A stretch of 64,000 nucleotides of DNA from Multifurca ochricompacta (taxonomy: Eukaryota > Basidiomycota > Agaricomycetes > Russulales > Russulaceae): positions 310,001 to 374,000 of the forward strand of contig WTXG01000015.1 in NCBI GenBank assembly GCA_022496185.1. Direction: 5' to 3'. This document shows positions 1 to 11,034 of this stretch, piece after piece. The notes below the pieces were generated by a model. That model made no database searches, was not told where the DNA came from, and saw only the letters and a program-made list of their open reading frames with translations. The first letter of the stretch is position 1, and the number at the start of each line of letters is the position of its first letter. A program made the translations under genes and the position numbers.

Positions 1-3000
1 TGTCATCTGTCTGTCTTGCTGCGACACCTCAAACGCCGTGCTACCGCGTGCGACTATCAGCAACCAAGCCCAAGCAACTAGCACAGGATACGAGTTATTG
101 CTTCCCGGCCCCTTGGCTGCCAGGCTGCCCTAGACATGCTCAATCAGGTTCATTGCCCCATTAGACTGGCCGTAGTAACTTGGCACTTCCCACACACTAG
201 CCGAATCGAGTTACAGTACTCATAATTCGTTTGCGGCACTTCATCCTGAAGCCGGAACTTTGGCGGGAGTCTCGGAGAAATGGCTTGTCGTCATCCCCCC
301 CCCCTCTCCTCCCTTAGGTTGTCATTGTCCCTTCTTCTATTTGGTGGCTGATGATGATGATGATGGATGATGCGCGCCTTGCCCTTCCATACGTCAGATT
401 CTATTGGTGGTAGAAAGTTACAAATATCTCTTATCGTGACCCTTCCATGAATGTAAAACGATCTGGACTCTGATAACTCGACTTGCTACATATGTCTTCT
501 CTCCTTGATATCTTTCAACCCCATTCTGCAACGTGTCCGGACAGTATGCTCATCTAGCCTGACTATAGGCGCTGAGTTGCTTGTAATCACCCACCCATGA
601 GCCCACAAAGAGGAGAGGATCGCAAGCTTGAGAGACGATACCATATGGACATATGGGAAAAATTGACTTCTGTAACACTTCCCAAAACCTGCACATCCAT
701 CCTCCCTTTCTCCCTCCCTAAATTGCTCCAAAAACACCTCTTCTCCTCTCTTCTCTTCTCTTCTCTTCCCTTCTCTTCCCACTCAAACCAAACTCTAACC
801 CATAAAAAAATAAAAATAAAAAATAAAAAATCTGAATTTGATATCCCCCATACCTTGGTTAGTACGCACCCACCCCTCGACGCGAACAAGAAAGGAGTGG
901 GTGGCACTCGCTCGCCATCATCATTTTATTTAAGCTCTACATTTATGGAACCCACCCTAACAATGGGCATACACGTGTAGACGGGTCGTGACAAGAAAGA
1001 AGGGTTCATCACATCACATCACATCACATCGCATCTCACGCACGAGAAGCAACCAACTCAGTTCAGACTCCTCGGCATGCCGAGGTTGGGGGTCCCTTGA
1101 CGCAATCCTCGTCACACACACGGTGGTCTGCGCCACCAGGAACCAAAAAAAAAAAAAAAAGAAAAAACAAGGACCGGCACCCGTCAGCAACAGCAGCTCG
1201 TCCCCTGTCCTCTTGTCCCCTCCCCCTCTTGATGTGTGTTGGTCAACAACAGCAAGTTAATTTAACGCCAACCCATAAATTAAAAATAAAAATAAGCGAG
1301 TTTTGCTCGTGGGCGCAGCTGCGGCGAGAGCAGGTGGCCCTTTTTTTTTTTTGTTGTGTGTATATCATGCATGCCATCATCATTTGGCCTTTGGCTTTTT
1401 TTGGGCACACACCAGACAATCTGTTGTACGTTACGTACGGCTAAATCCGAACTTTTGAGGGGAGGGGAGGGGGACACCCGCACGGAGATCTTTGGACGTT
1501 TTGGACTTTGGGAAACATGACATGATGTCATTTGATTTGATTTATTTTTATTTTTATTTTTTCACTTTCACACTTCCACAATAGATCTTCAGCTTTTTCG
1601 CTCGCGCGCTGGAACTGCGAATCCTACCCCCGTTCTCCCTCCCCCCATCCCCTCCTTCTCTTTCTCTCTCTCCCACTACTTGAGGGGGGGGGGGGGACAA
1701 GCTACTTCTTGAATTTCCCATCCAAAAGCGTTGAATTAGTTGCCATCTACGGTCACGGCGTCCTCGCTTGACCATAGGACCGGCCAGATGTCAATTGGTG
1801 ACTCCATGAGGATACATATATATATATGCTGACAAAACACTCGGCGGCAGCGGCAGCAGCGAAGGCGATGAGGAGGGCAGCGGTCGCGTAGGTCGCGTTA
1901 AGTCATGGGTAAAGATGATTGATTGCAGATTGATTGCAGATTGCCAGGCTATTTGCCGTTAACACGCAAAAGACGTCATCATGTTAATGTGTTAGTTTCA
2001 ATTTTTGTTTTTGTTTTTTAAATTCCTTCTCCCTATCTTATATCATGTTTATGACTCTTTAAAGACGCTCAGACGTTGAGTAACAGGGTTGGCTAAACGG
2101 AGTGAAGTGATTGCCGTGAACAATGAGAGAGGGGGAGGAGGAACAAGACGGGAGAAAAGAGACAACGCCCCTGCAGGGTATTAAATTTTTTTTTTTTTCA
2201 TTTCATTACTTCTTCCATGGCTCGCTTGCTCACCTCACCGCACTATATGCGCCTCCAAGTCGGGGAAGTTGGACTCGGTCAGTCATGATAACCCTTTTTC
2301 CGGTATGTACGCTGCCTTTGTGTGTGAGGGGGGGGGGGGAAGGTCATGAATAATGAATGCAATTTGCCTTCGATGTGCCTGAAGGCTTTGCAGCAAGGCA
2401 GCACGATTTCATCATCCATTATCATAATACAGATAATACAGTAACGGGTAACGGGTAAACGGGTAACGAACACGACAGGGTACGCAACCCGTGTGGCGTA
2501 TATGCCGTTGACATCTCATTTATTTTTTTCATTTTCATTGAATATGATGACGGCGACGATGACGACGTTCCTTTTCTTTTCCTCCTTGTTCAATCAAAGG
2601 GAAGGGAAGGGGAAGGGGAAGGGGAAGAGGGGGGGATTAGAGAGAGAGAGAAGGGGATAGACGACCGACGACCGATGGGGATGAGTATTTTTTTTTTTTG
2701 CTAACGTGAGTGACCGACGAGACCGACTGAGACTCTGACTCTGACTCTGACTCTGAACTGACTTTCTTTCTTTCAGTGTTCCGTCACGTTCGTCTGATCC
2801 CCCTAAATGAATGGACCTTAATAATGATAAAAAAGACTACCTTTACTTTAGAAAAAAGAAATTGAGGACACTCTCGATTTCTTCTCTGTACTTGAAGTGA
2901 CGTGGCAAGGCTTTTTAGGATTGGTGTGGCCAGTTGAGCCGTACCTCCCCCACCCTCCGCGGCCGCGGCAAAAGAAGTGGATGGATGGGAAGGGGGGGGG

Positions 3001-3688
3001 GGGCCTCGTGACAAAACTTCCATTTTAGAACATTCCGCCCTCCCTCCCCCCCCCTTGATGATGATGACACCACACCCATGAAGCTCGCCCCCTTTTCCTT
3101 TCCCCTTCCCCTTCCTAGCTTCTGTATCTGTATCTGTTGTGCATCGTACTTACTGTAACGCTCGGCTTGAACTGACTCATCTCATCATAACGACATTGTT
3201 TATTTGTTGGTTTTGTTACAGTGCCATATAAGATTTATCCCCTTCGACTTCCTTGCCGGGTGAGGGAGAGGATTCAATCCCGCAAAAGGAAAAAAAAAAA
3301 AAAAAAACTTAGAGAGATTGGTTCGTTTTCGATTGATATATGATGATTTTTTTTAAATCGTTTGGCTCGGGGTGCTTTCATAAGTGAGCAAGATTAGGAT
3401 AGGAGGATAGCCTGGGAGCAAGCAAGCCTGAAGTTTTCAGTCGTTGTCATAATAAAATGGATCTAGAGTGATGGGGCGGGTCGTCCATTTGAACCATCTT
3501 AGCAAACCCCAGGACTAGCAGAAAGACAAACATATAGTTTGATGGTCATATTACAGATAGAAGAAAAAAAAAAGGATCAAGACGAAAAAGCCGCAGGCGA
3601 GGAGGGAAGGGTTCAACATGTCACAAAATGAAATAATGATAGAGACAATAAAGTGGGATGAAGGGGAGAGAGCGTCGTCGGTTCGGTC
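1..3688. other. Gene-free low-complexity region
   Basis: No reading frame here has family-like content or a credible exon chain. The stretch is rich in simple sequence: pyrimidine and purine tracts, long single-base runs (for example A at 1145-1160, G near 1684-1695, A near 3290-3307), ATG/GAT triplets near 350-370, CTGACT repeats near 2725-2755 and GGGGAA repeats near 2600-2635. The right edge is the 3' flank of the Gtr1 gene. I see no RNA gene or transposon end that I can defend. Confidence 0.6.
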
Positions 3689-4974
3689 CTACGCAAGTAC
3701 AGAATCACTCTGTAGTTCCTCAAATTTTGGCCGGGCAAGGCGAATGTTAATCTTCAACGCGGCCGTCTCTGCAAGTCTTTTCGCATCAGCCACTTTTTTT
3801 TTTTTGGGGGGGGGGGGGGGGAACGCTGAATAACGCAAAGGAACAGCGTACCGATTGTGGGGTCATGTACAATGAGCAAAATATAAGTGTTCTTCGTCAT
3901 TCCATCTAGCACCGCTGTGAACTCGGGCATTCCATCTCGAGAGCATGAAACTCTTCCCGCATGCGTGCACACGAGTGTTTCAAAGCCTTGATGAGCTCAC
4001 TCGTGCGTTCGTAACGGGTCGGACTGAGGTCTAAGCCACCCTCTGGACCATCGGGAGGTGATGAAGTGGCGATGACGAGGAAGGTCGTTCGTTCGAATAA
4101 TATGGCTTCTGTGGCGCTGCAGGCTTGAGCAAAAGTAGTCAGGTGCTTTGAGAGAACGGCCGCATTTGGGATGATGGTGTGCACGATGCGTGACCATGCC
4201 TACATTGTCAGCCCAGAAAATAAAAATAAAAAAAAATAAAAAGGACGGGGAGTGAAGAGGGGGAGAAGAACCTGTGTTAAGAAAAAAAGTAAATATATAA
4301 AAAAAAAAACATGTGTGTGTGCACGCGACTCACCTTGTACAATGTCTCGTCATAAATGCTCGTCCCAAACACCGTCACAGCCACAGTTCCACTTTCTGCC
4401 TCCAACTCGCGTGTGCGGCGTTCGAACACGGTAGCCTTGTCTCCCACGACCAAGTCCATCTTATGCACGAGCAAGAAGACGGCCGCGTCGGGAGAGTACT
4501 TCTGAAGCGCGTCGAGACAATCGCGGTAGTACACCGCGTCCTTAGCAGTGTCTCGAGCGCCGATTTCGAAAACGTAGATGAGTACGCCGACGTGTTGGAA
4601 TATGGTAGAACGCTGGGTGGAGAGGTAGGAATCCATGAAGGAATCCTGCCCGCCACAATCCCAGAGGTTGAGGATGAGATCGCCGAGGAAACGGACATGG
4701 TTTTGTTCGACGTCGATCGTCGCGCCCAGGCGGGAGGTGAGCGAGGCCGGGTTGTTCGAGCTACACTATCCGCTCAACAGAGTGGCTCTCACCGAACCGT
4801 CCAGGGGAGCGGACGGAAACGCACAAGATGAGGGAACGCATCGAAGTTTTCCCGCTTCCTGATGCACCCATGAGAAGGACCTTTAGAAAAAAATAAAAAA
4901 AATAAAAAAATTATTATTATGGTTTTTTTTTTTTTTTTTTGAAAGATGAATAGGAAGCGCACCTTCTTCTTCAT
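3689..4974 (-). CDS. gtr1: Gtr1/RagA-type small GTPase (TORC1 amino-acid signalling), one apparent frameshift
   Basis: Rag GTPase that forms a heterodimer with Gtr2/RagC on the vacuole and activates TORC1 when amino acids are plentiful. Exons read right to left: 4974-4963, 4880-4825, 4760-4334, 4199-3852, 3792-3689. Visible motifs are the P-loop GASGSGKT, the G3 motif DCGGQ, the G4 motif HKMD, and Rag C-terminal blocks such as FERTTFLVIATS, NTYILLIVHDPTI and NIRLARPKFEELQ. The second intron must use the inner acceptor at 4761 to give the family sequence MRSLIFSNN. Near 3920-3935 the frame breaks between FHALEME and PEFTAVLDG, with no possible intron. The exons sum to 947 nt; one more base gives 315 residues, close to RagA (313). 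A one-base sequence error or a recent mutation would explain this. The last intron ends in a run of A straight up to its AG, with no pyrimidine tract. Confidence 0.9.
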
Positions 4975-7512
4975 TTTAGGGATCCGAATCAAGTTCAGGT
5001 TGGGTTTTGTATACAGTAGTTAAGTAAGTTACTGTCCACCTGTGCACCTCGTCGTGGCTGGTTGTCGTCGCGTTGCGTTCGCTAAAAGCACACACTTTTT
5101 TGTTGCATTTTTGCCTCTGCGTTGGCCGGCCCGTGAAACCCGCACCCATCCAGCACCACCCCGTCCGCCTGCCATGACTAAAACCACACTGATCCAGGAT
5201 CAAGCTGTCGCTGTCGCGCGATAAACTCCGCTCTTTTTACCATCATATTACAAACGTCTCCGTCTCTCTCTAATTCAAATAGGGGGGGGGGGGGTTGCGA
5301 AAATAAAAGTAAGATCCGACACACTGATAAACGTCCTAACTTTGTCGTGTGTGTGGATGCTTTTCATGTACCCACGATAAAGGCAACCTCGAATCGCGCG
5401 CCTTTTGTGCCCCCCTTTCCTTCCTCCTTTACTTGTGGACCCTTCCTTGCGTACTGGAAAAATAAAAATAAAAAAATTAGAGGAGGAAAAAGGACAGAAT
5501 GGGCCAAAGATCTCCATCTCCATCACTTGGGAAGAAGCAAGGACAACTTGTAGAGACTGTATAGCGAATAGCTCAGTCTTGTAGTAGAAGACTATATGAG
5601 TAACTAGTACCTGTATAGTGAATAGCTACAGTAATAGAGTCAGTTAACGAATGCTGTAGCTACGATGAGAATGGTACTAACCTCATCTTTAGTAGAAGAC
5701 TAGTTCTAAACACGACCATAGTCTATCTTATACCATATTGGAATGTGAATGTAAGTCGTATAGTAGTTGTCAGTCCGCCCACCATCTCCGTACCTTCTGT
5801 GCGTGCTGCTATTCCAACAACTTTCTCATGAACTCTGAGGACAAAGAGATGATCTATCATAAAAAAGACAATGAAGGCGGAACGGCACGAACAACCCCCA
5901 GCTCCAAACGGCATCACGTCTTTTATTTTCAACCCCTCGCTTTTTTTATTATTACCCTGCGCGGGAATAAAATACTACAGGGGCGAAATGCTGCTCTTCC
6001 ACCCCGCTAATATGAGTTGTTGTTTTTCTGTGATGTGGTAGAGGGAGGGTACTTTTAGTTTGAGTATAGTTATAATCTTATCTTATCTCTCTACGCAGGC
6101 ACTGCCACATGTAATGATAAATATCACCAAGGCCTGGTTCATGATGCGGGGGTGCGTGTGCGTTCTCGGTACGTTAAAAGGCCGTCTTAGCCCTGCTCAT
6201 CTGTTCACATTGCTTTTTCATGATGTCCGGTATCGTTCATGCGTTTTTGATTGAGGAGGCGAAGGTTGCCAAGCGTTGGTGTGATCAAATCGCAGCAAAA
6301 CGCAACGGGACCGAACCAAACCCTTTTCACCCCTTTTACGTGGCTATGTGTTTGCAGTCTCCTATGATGCGCTATGAGAAAAATTGACATGAACGTCCTG
6401 TGCTCTGGCGCTTAGGAATTAGTCCTAATGCTATGGTGGGTGGAACTACCCCCAGCTTGAAATGTTCGCGGGTCCCACTTCTGCCACCTTGTAAACTTAT
6501 TCTTTCATCGGCTCTCCTTCCTAAACACCTTAACCGTTTGCATTTGCTAATGACTCGTGCGAACGCCGAAACCCTGTGTATCAAGATATCTTTAAAGGGT
6601 CTACTTGGGTCCTTTATTGTGATGCCGAGGCCAACTCAACAATAGTACTTTCTGGTCAAAAGTATACCATGCATCCTCATGACCACAAACAGCAAAGGCG
6701 TAGATGAGAACGGTTACGAGCGGTGTGCCTGTAATCTACGATATCCTGTGATGACACACGGACATCTCAGTTCCTGCAGTAGACGCCTGAAGGAGGAGAC
6801 AGTTCGTATGATATACGACTTGGCACATCATTTTGTAAGTCTGGCCTTTCCGCACGTTCTCCTCCGCCCAGAAAGTTCACTGATATCTCACAATGGCGCC
6901 TCTACCACCAACGTATATTTCCTTCTCCAAACAAGCCACATTGCGAACACAGGCTCTGGGGACACGTCATCATTTGCTCATCCCTGGCAGATTTCTCGCT
7001 TCTGCCTCTGTGGGATTCGTCGTGAAGAGTAGCTGGATGTATGACGATGATGGTATTTTTCTGTCGCTCGAAGTACCCTCTCGAGCTGCTCTGGCTGCCT
7101 GAGCGAGGCTGCTACGAGGCGGTCGTGTCAATCCCGTTCAGCCGTGACTTGACAAACTCGGTGTACTCCAGTCGTCTTCATACTTCTCTTGCATTAAACG
7201 ACGCAAGGTTGTATACGGCTCATTATCTCCTCCCACGTCCGTGGCGGAGGTACCAATATGATTCTCATCTTGTTGGTTGATATCGCTTGGGCAGTCTTAG
7301 TGCCGATAAATCAGACGTCGGGCGCTGGACACTGGACATTAAGCGTTCTTTCTCGCTCGATGCATCGAGCGATTTTTTCTCCTCAATGATCTGGTGGTTA
7401 ATAACTAACAAACGTTTATCACGTGTTCTAATTATAGAGGGGCATAGGGGCACAGGGGTAGACATGAGTACCGTGTCAACTGTAAATACTTCTGTTCCAA
7501 CCCTCATCTCCA
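4975..7512. other. Intergenic region, no gene recognised
   Basis: This stretch holds the 5' side of gtr1 and the 5' side of the F-box gene. At 5560-5710 there are short dispersed repeats (the word TAGTAGAAGACTA twice, and CTGTATAG(C/T)GAATAGCT twice, about 50 bp apart), perhaps a decayed repeat element. Open frames around 6680-7280 are up to 117 codons but show no recognisable domain and no convincing exon chain. Confidence 0.5.
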
Positions 7513-9320
7513 ATGAACAAATTACCCACAGAAGTCATTGTCGACATATTGGCCATCCTTGATATCAAAGAACTCTTAGCTTGTCGATCTGTAAGAGCTT
7601 CTTTCCCCTTCTCTTTCTATCCAGACATTTTGTGTGTTTCTCTTTGCTGATTGCTTCTCCTAGATATGCAGTCATCTCCACGGTATCATCTCAATTCGAT
7701 AGTCCTACAGTACCACATCCTTCTCGCTGCCTCCGGTATGTGCGATGGACCACCGAGCGAGGTCAGCACCGCGGAGCGGATGGCAGCCCTTCAGACGTAC
7801 AACACGGCCTGGCGGGAACTAACATGGTCATCGTACGACACGATCGATATCCCCGAATACAACGATCCACAATTTTCAAACGGCGTTATTGTCACCATCT
7901 CTAATTATGGGAAGTCTCTCACTGTGCATCGGCTACCCTCGAAACTGCGCAGAGTTGAGGCATGCGAATGGACACTCACGTTTGACTTTGGCATCGCTGA
8001 GTTTATTATGGACGCTTCCCAGGACTTGCTAGCCCTCATCCCTTTTGATAATGTCGAGGCGGACGTGTACGTGTCCAGTTTGTCCACCCATCTCCCTTCT
8101 GCCATTCTCCCCTTCTTGGCGTGAAAAAAAGGTCATCTTGAACGTGTTTTTCTAGTTTTCTTATCCTCACTCTTTCGAATGGTCAACCGCACCCGCTCGC
8201 GATGCCGAGAAACAGCAATAAAAGAAGAAAACAAAGCAGTGCATTGGCAATCGAATTATATGATAGTGATTATAAATGGTCACGAATAAGGTTCACACAT
8301 GGTCAGATGAACATACACGGCGATTACATTGGCACAGTAGTACTGGAGGACCTGAAGATTTGGAACTGGAAGACTGGTCATCAAGAGTGGCGTCTGCGTT
8401 TGCCAGCGCCTAACCTCAGCCGCCAATGGTTCTTCCTCGACAATTCATACATTGTCTATGACGAAGATAACAGGGAAGACCCTCAATCCCTATGTCTACG
8501 TGTTTGCCGTTTCCGGTGTGCGTTCGACACCGACCCCGGCACTGAGTGCGTCTTAGAAATTCGGGACTTGTGGCGGACCCCGAAATTACTCTACCAATCT
8601 AGAGTGGTATCACGAGCTACGTCCCCAAATGGCAATGATGCGTGTGGGAGGGAAGCGCTCTTCTATCCAAGTGCCGAGGACAGCCTTTTGATTATAGAGC
8701 TGTGTGAAGACCGTCGGGGGTCCAACCCAAACATCTCATACTTGCATGTCCCTACACGCACCCTTTTATCTGCATACCTGTCACTGACCCCTAAAAAAGA
8801 AGCAATAGAGGACCCAGAAGGCCCGAGGAACTTTGTCGTCGATTGGAAGGAATGGGGTCTTATCGTCATGAAGATCTACGCGGTAGACGTCCAGTTCTCA
8901 AAAAAAGGGCTCTCGTATGGCCAGCGTAGGATCATGTGGAAATATGGGACACAAGATTTTCGTGGTCTGGCGCATAAGGCGGAAACAGAAGGTAGAAGAG
9001 TTTCAGTGTGTGATCTCCATGCAGGCCGCATCGATCAGGCAATCCGGTGTGGTGCGATGCAGGGGCAGCAGTCGCAACGTGTCTTTTCGTCTCCTGAAAT
9101 TCCCCTCCCGTGGGATCTCCAGGAGGGCGTCCCAGTAGCACTCAATTTTGCAATGTGTGGTGATGCATTGATCATTGCTAAAGTAAGTCAAGTGTTATAT
9201 GTCCCATCATTCCAGGGTTGTGATTTCTTTTTTTTTCTAACTGGTACACTGATTTGGTTATGTATAACCTTCCAGAGATGGGGGCAAGGGAATAGCAGAT
9301 TTCACGCATTCACATTTTAG
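7513..9320 (+). CDS. F-box protein (SCF substrate adaptor)
   Basis: Likely substrate-recognition subunit of an SCF ubiquitin ligase; the target is unknown. Spliced model: 7513-7590, 7672-8066, 8156-9182, 9276-9320, in frame, 514 residues. Residues 1-26 (MNKLPTEVIVDILAILDIKE...) are the start of a canonical F-box; the first intron falls right after LLACRS. The second intron (donor GTACGT at 8067, acceptor at 8155) rejoins the frame to give VFLILTLSNGQPHPLA, a block typical of the many long F-box proteins of Agaricomycetes, followed by IHGDYIGTVV and KIWNWKTG. The rest looks beta-rich with no named repeat. Introns are 81, 89 and 93 nt. The short last exon is the least certain part. No frameshift is needed. 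A ubiquitin-protease fragment lies 117 bp downstream on the same strand. Confidence 0.82.
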
Positions 9321-9437
9321 TGCCCTATCGCTTCTTGTTAGGGCACTAGCAATACTGTGCCTGCATAAATTGGAAGCAGACATGCATTTTCCCTGGGGAT
9401 CATTGTTTCCAAAAACAAACAAACGAACAAAAAATAG

Positions 9438-9688
9438 TGGTACCGCTTTGAGGATGATAAGGTGATGCCTGTGACGCCACAAAATGCTTGGAACCTCTGC
9501 ACCGATTTACATGGCATTTTACGTCAAGAAGCGGTTGGACTACAAGCCTTACATCAGGCCTTCCTGCGTTCTCACCCGGGGGAGCGAGGCCGTACGCGAG
9601 CGAGAGGCGCTCACTGCCCCGCACTGAATAGAAGTAGGCAAAGGAGCGAGAACGTGAGGTCGAGGATGAGCTCTTTGCTACTGTGTGA
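9438..9688 (+). pseudogene. Orphan C-terminal exons of a ubiquitin-specific protease (UCH/USP family)
   Basis: After an acceptor at 9437 the frame reads WYRFEDDKVMPVTP, then, after a one-base shift inside CAAAATGC near 9480, LGTSAPIYMAFYVKKRLDY. In USP enzymes these are the W-Y/F-x-F-D/E-D block and the S/A-A/P-Y-M-x-F-Y block at the end of the catalytic domain. A clean 46-nt intron (GTACGC at 9592, TAG ending 9637) joins RGSEA to AKEREREVEDELFATV and a stop, a natural C-terminus. The catalytic Cys and His boxes should lie upstream, but that space is filled by the complete F-box gene, so only the last 80 or so residues survive. It could be debris of a larger gene displaced by rearrangement. 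The family assignment rests on short motifs. Confidence 0.6.
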
Positions 9689-10957
9689 ACATTGTCGAGG
9701 GCTGTAAGGTGCCCCCCAGTCCCAAGGTAGTTACCACCTGCGATGTGTTTGCATAACATGTTCATTTGGTCGGATGGATCTTGATGGATGTGGGTGGGTT
9801 GCTGCAGTGCTTGTATAATAGGATGGTTCCCTCCTTTGTTCGGGTTGAAGATGGGACAAGGCAAGATAAGATCATGTGAGAGGGGACAGATATGTTTGTA
9901 TGGACAAGCTTAGGTCTGGCTGATTTTTGTTGAGGTACAAGATTGGACTGGAAGAACCAACAACCTACAACCTACTCTTTAGCAGTCCCATCATTAGGTC
10001 ACAATGTCAAAAGTTCATCTCCCTTATCTGTGTGCTTCCACCACCATTATGGCGCGGCACTCCGCCGACCCTTCAATTCACAACCTATTCCCGAATCTTC
10101 CTTTTTACAGTAGCTTTAAGTACAAGAACTGGTCGCGACTTGAACTCTATAGACCTTAAGTCTAATTTTCTGGTTCTTACTAGGTCTAGATACTCGTGAA
10201 TTAATCTCCTTTCGTCTCGTGCACCGCGATCAGCGAACAACTCATTGTTCGCCTTCGAACTGACTTTGACCCGACACGCCACGATGTGCATGACAATTAT
10301 ATCTAGTCACTCATTCATCCTTCAACCGAGTATTCTATGTAAGTGGAGACACTATCCTTCTACCCAACCCAAGTGGTGGTATAATAGAATGAGCGATAAA
10401 AGGAAAGCTTAAAAGAGCAAGGACAAAAGAGCAGATGTAGCAGACACAGTGTCAGGAGAATTTGTGGTGTGGCGCGGCAAAGATTGTGGATTCGAGACAA
10501 GACAATAGAGAAGCAAATGAAAGCAGGAGGGAAAGGGGGCGGGTATTGAGAAGATGGGAGATGCCGAGCGCACCGAGCTACCTGTACAGGAGTACTCCAA
10601 CCGGGGGTAGAAGCAGAAGAACGGGAGATGGTTCTGGTATGTATTGGAACAGCAAAAAAAATGAAATCCTGAGTCTTCTTCGTCCAGCAGGTCCCGGGTG
10701 GTGATCGCGTGTATACTGGCAGTGAAAGAGTAACCAGCCCTTTCTCTGGGCCAAAGTGAGCACGCACAAGGGGTGATTACGGTCATCTGGGAAGGTTCTT
10801 GATGACCCAGGCGTAAACACGGTGGTCGCACGGGTAACTATCCTGACACTTGACACTAATCAAACAATGGTCGGAATTTGGCAAGTGTCGCGTCACGTCT
10901 TTGGCCACATGAATTGTGGAAGCACATTATTCTCACGGGGCACGGGTCCAGAGTTCA
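9689..10957. other. Intergenic region upstream of the Crinkler-like gene
   Basis: About 1.3 kb without a recognisable gene. Overlapping minus-strand frames at 10360-10860 are proline/serine-rich and match no family I know. The right end is a TATA promoter. Confidence 0.5.
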
Positions 10958-10970
10958 TATATTATAAAAG
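10958..10970 (+). promoter_or_regulatory. TATA box of the Crinkler-like kinase gene
   Basis: The sequence TATATTATAAAAG contains a textbook TATAAAA and lies 65-77 bp upstream of the ATG at 11035. The gap is followed by a CT-rich leader (ATCTCAACTCTCTCAAC). This is the clearest core promoter among the genes in the window. Confidence 0.6.
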
Positions 10971-11034
10971 CTCCGTGTCGTGTTAGTTGTCAGTTAACCT
11001 ATCTCAACTCTCTCAACAAACGACCGAAACGACC

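Noticed and set aside
597..1444. Overlapping open frames of 80-127 codons on both strands
   Set aside because: They run through homopolymers and CT/GA tracts, match no family and cannot be linked by splice sites into a sensible protein.
2380..2480. Telomere-like repeat (AACGGGTAACGGGTAAACGGGTAACG near 2440-2470)
   Set aside because: Only a few imperfect units; not the TTAGGG type repeat and not at a sequence end.
3240..3290. A GGATTCAATCCC word resembling a tRNA B box
   Set aside because: No A box, acceptor stem or cloverleaf could be placed around it.
6679..7280. Possible small genes, including a frame at 6893-7102 starting MAPLPPTYISFSK
   Set aside because: No domain, no exon chain and no conserved-looking block; they may be 5' flank of the F-box gene.
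9400..9864. A 154-codon minus-strand frame opposite the ubiquitin-protease fragment
   Set aside because: The plus strand carries recognisable USP motifs and a good intron, so the minus frame is a shadow.
10360..10856. Three overlapping minus-strand frames of 92-140 codons
   Set aside because: Low-complexity Ser/Pro/Leu-rich translations without family signal; overlapping frames of similar length argue against any one being real.
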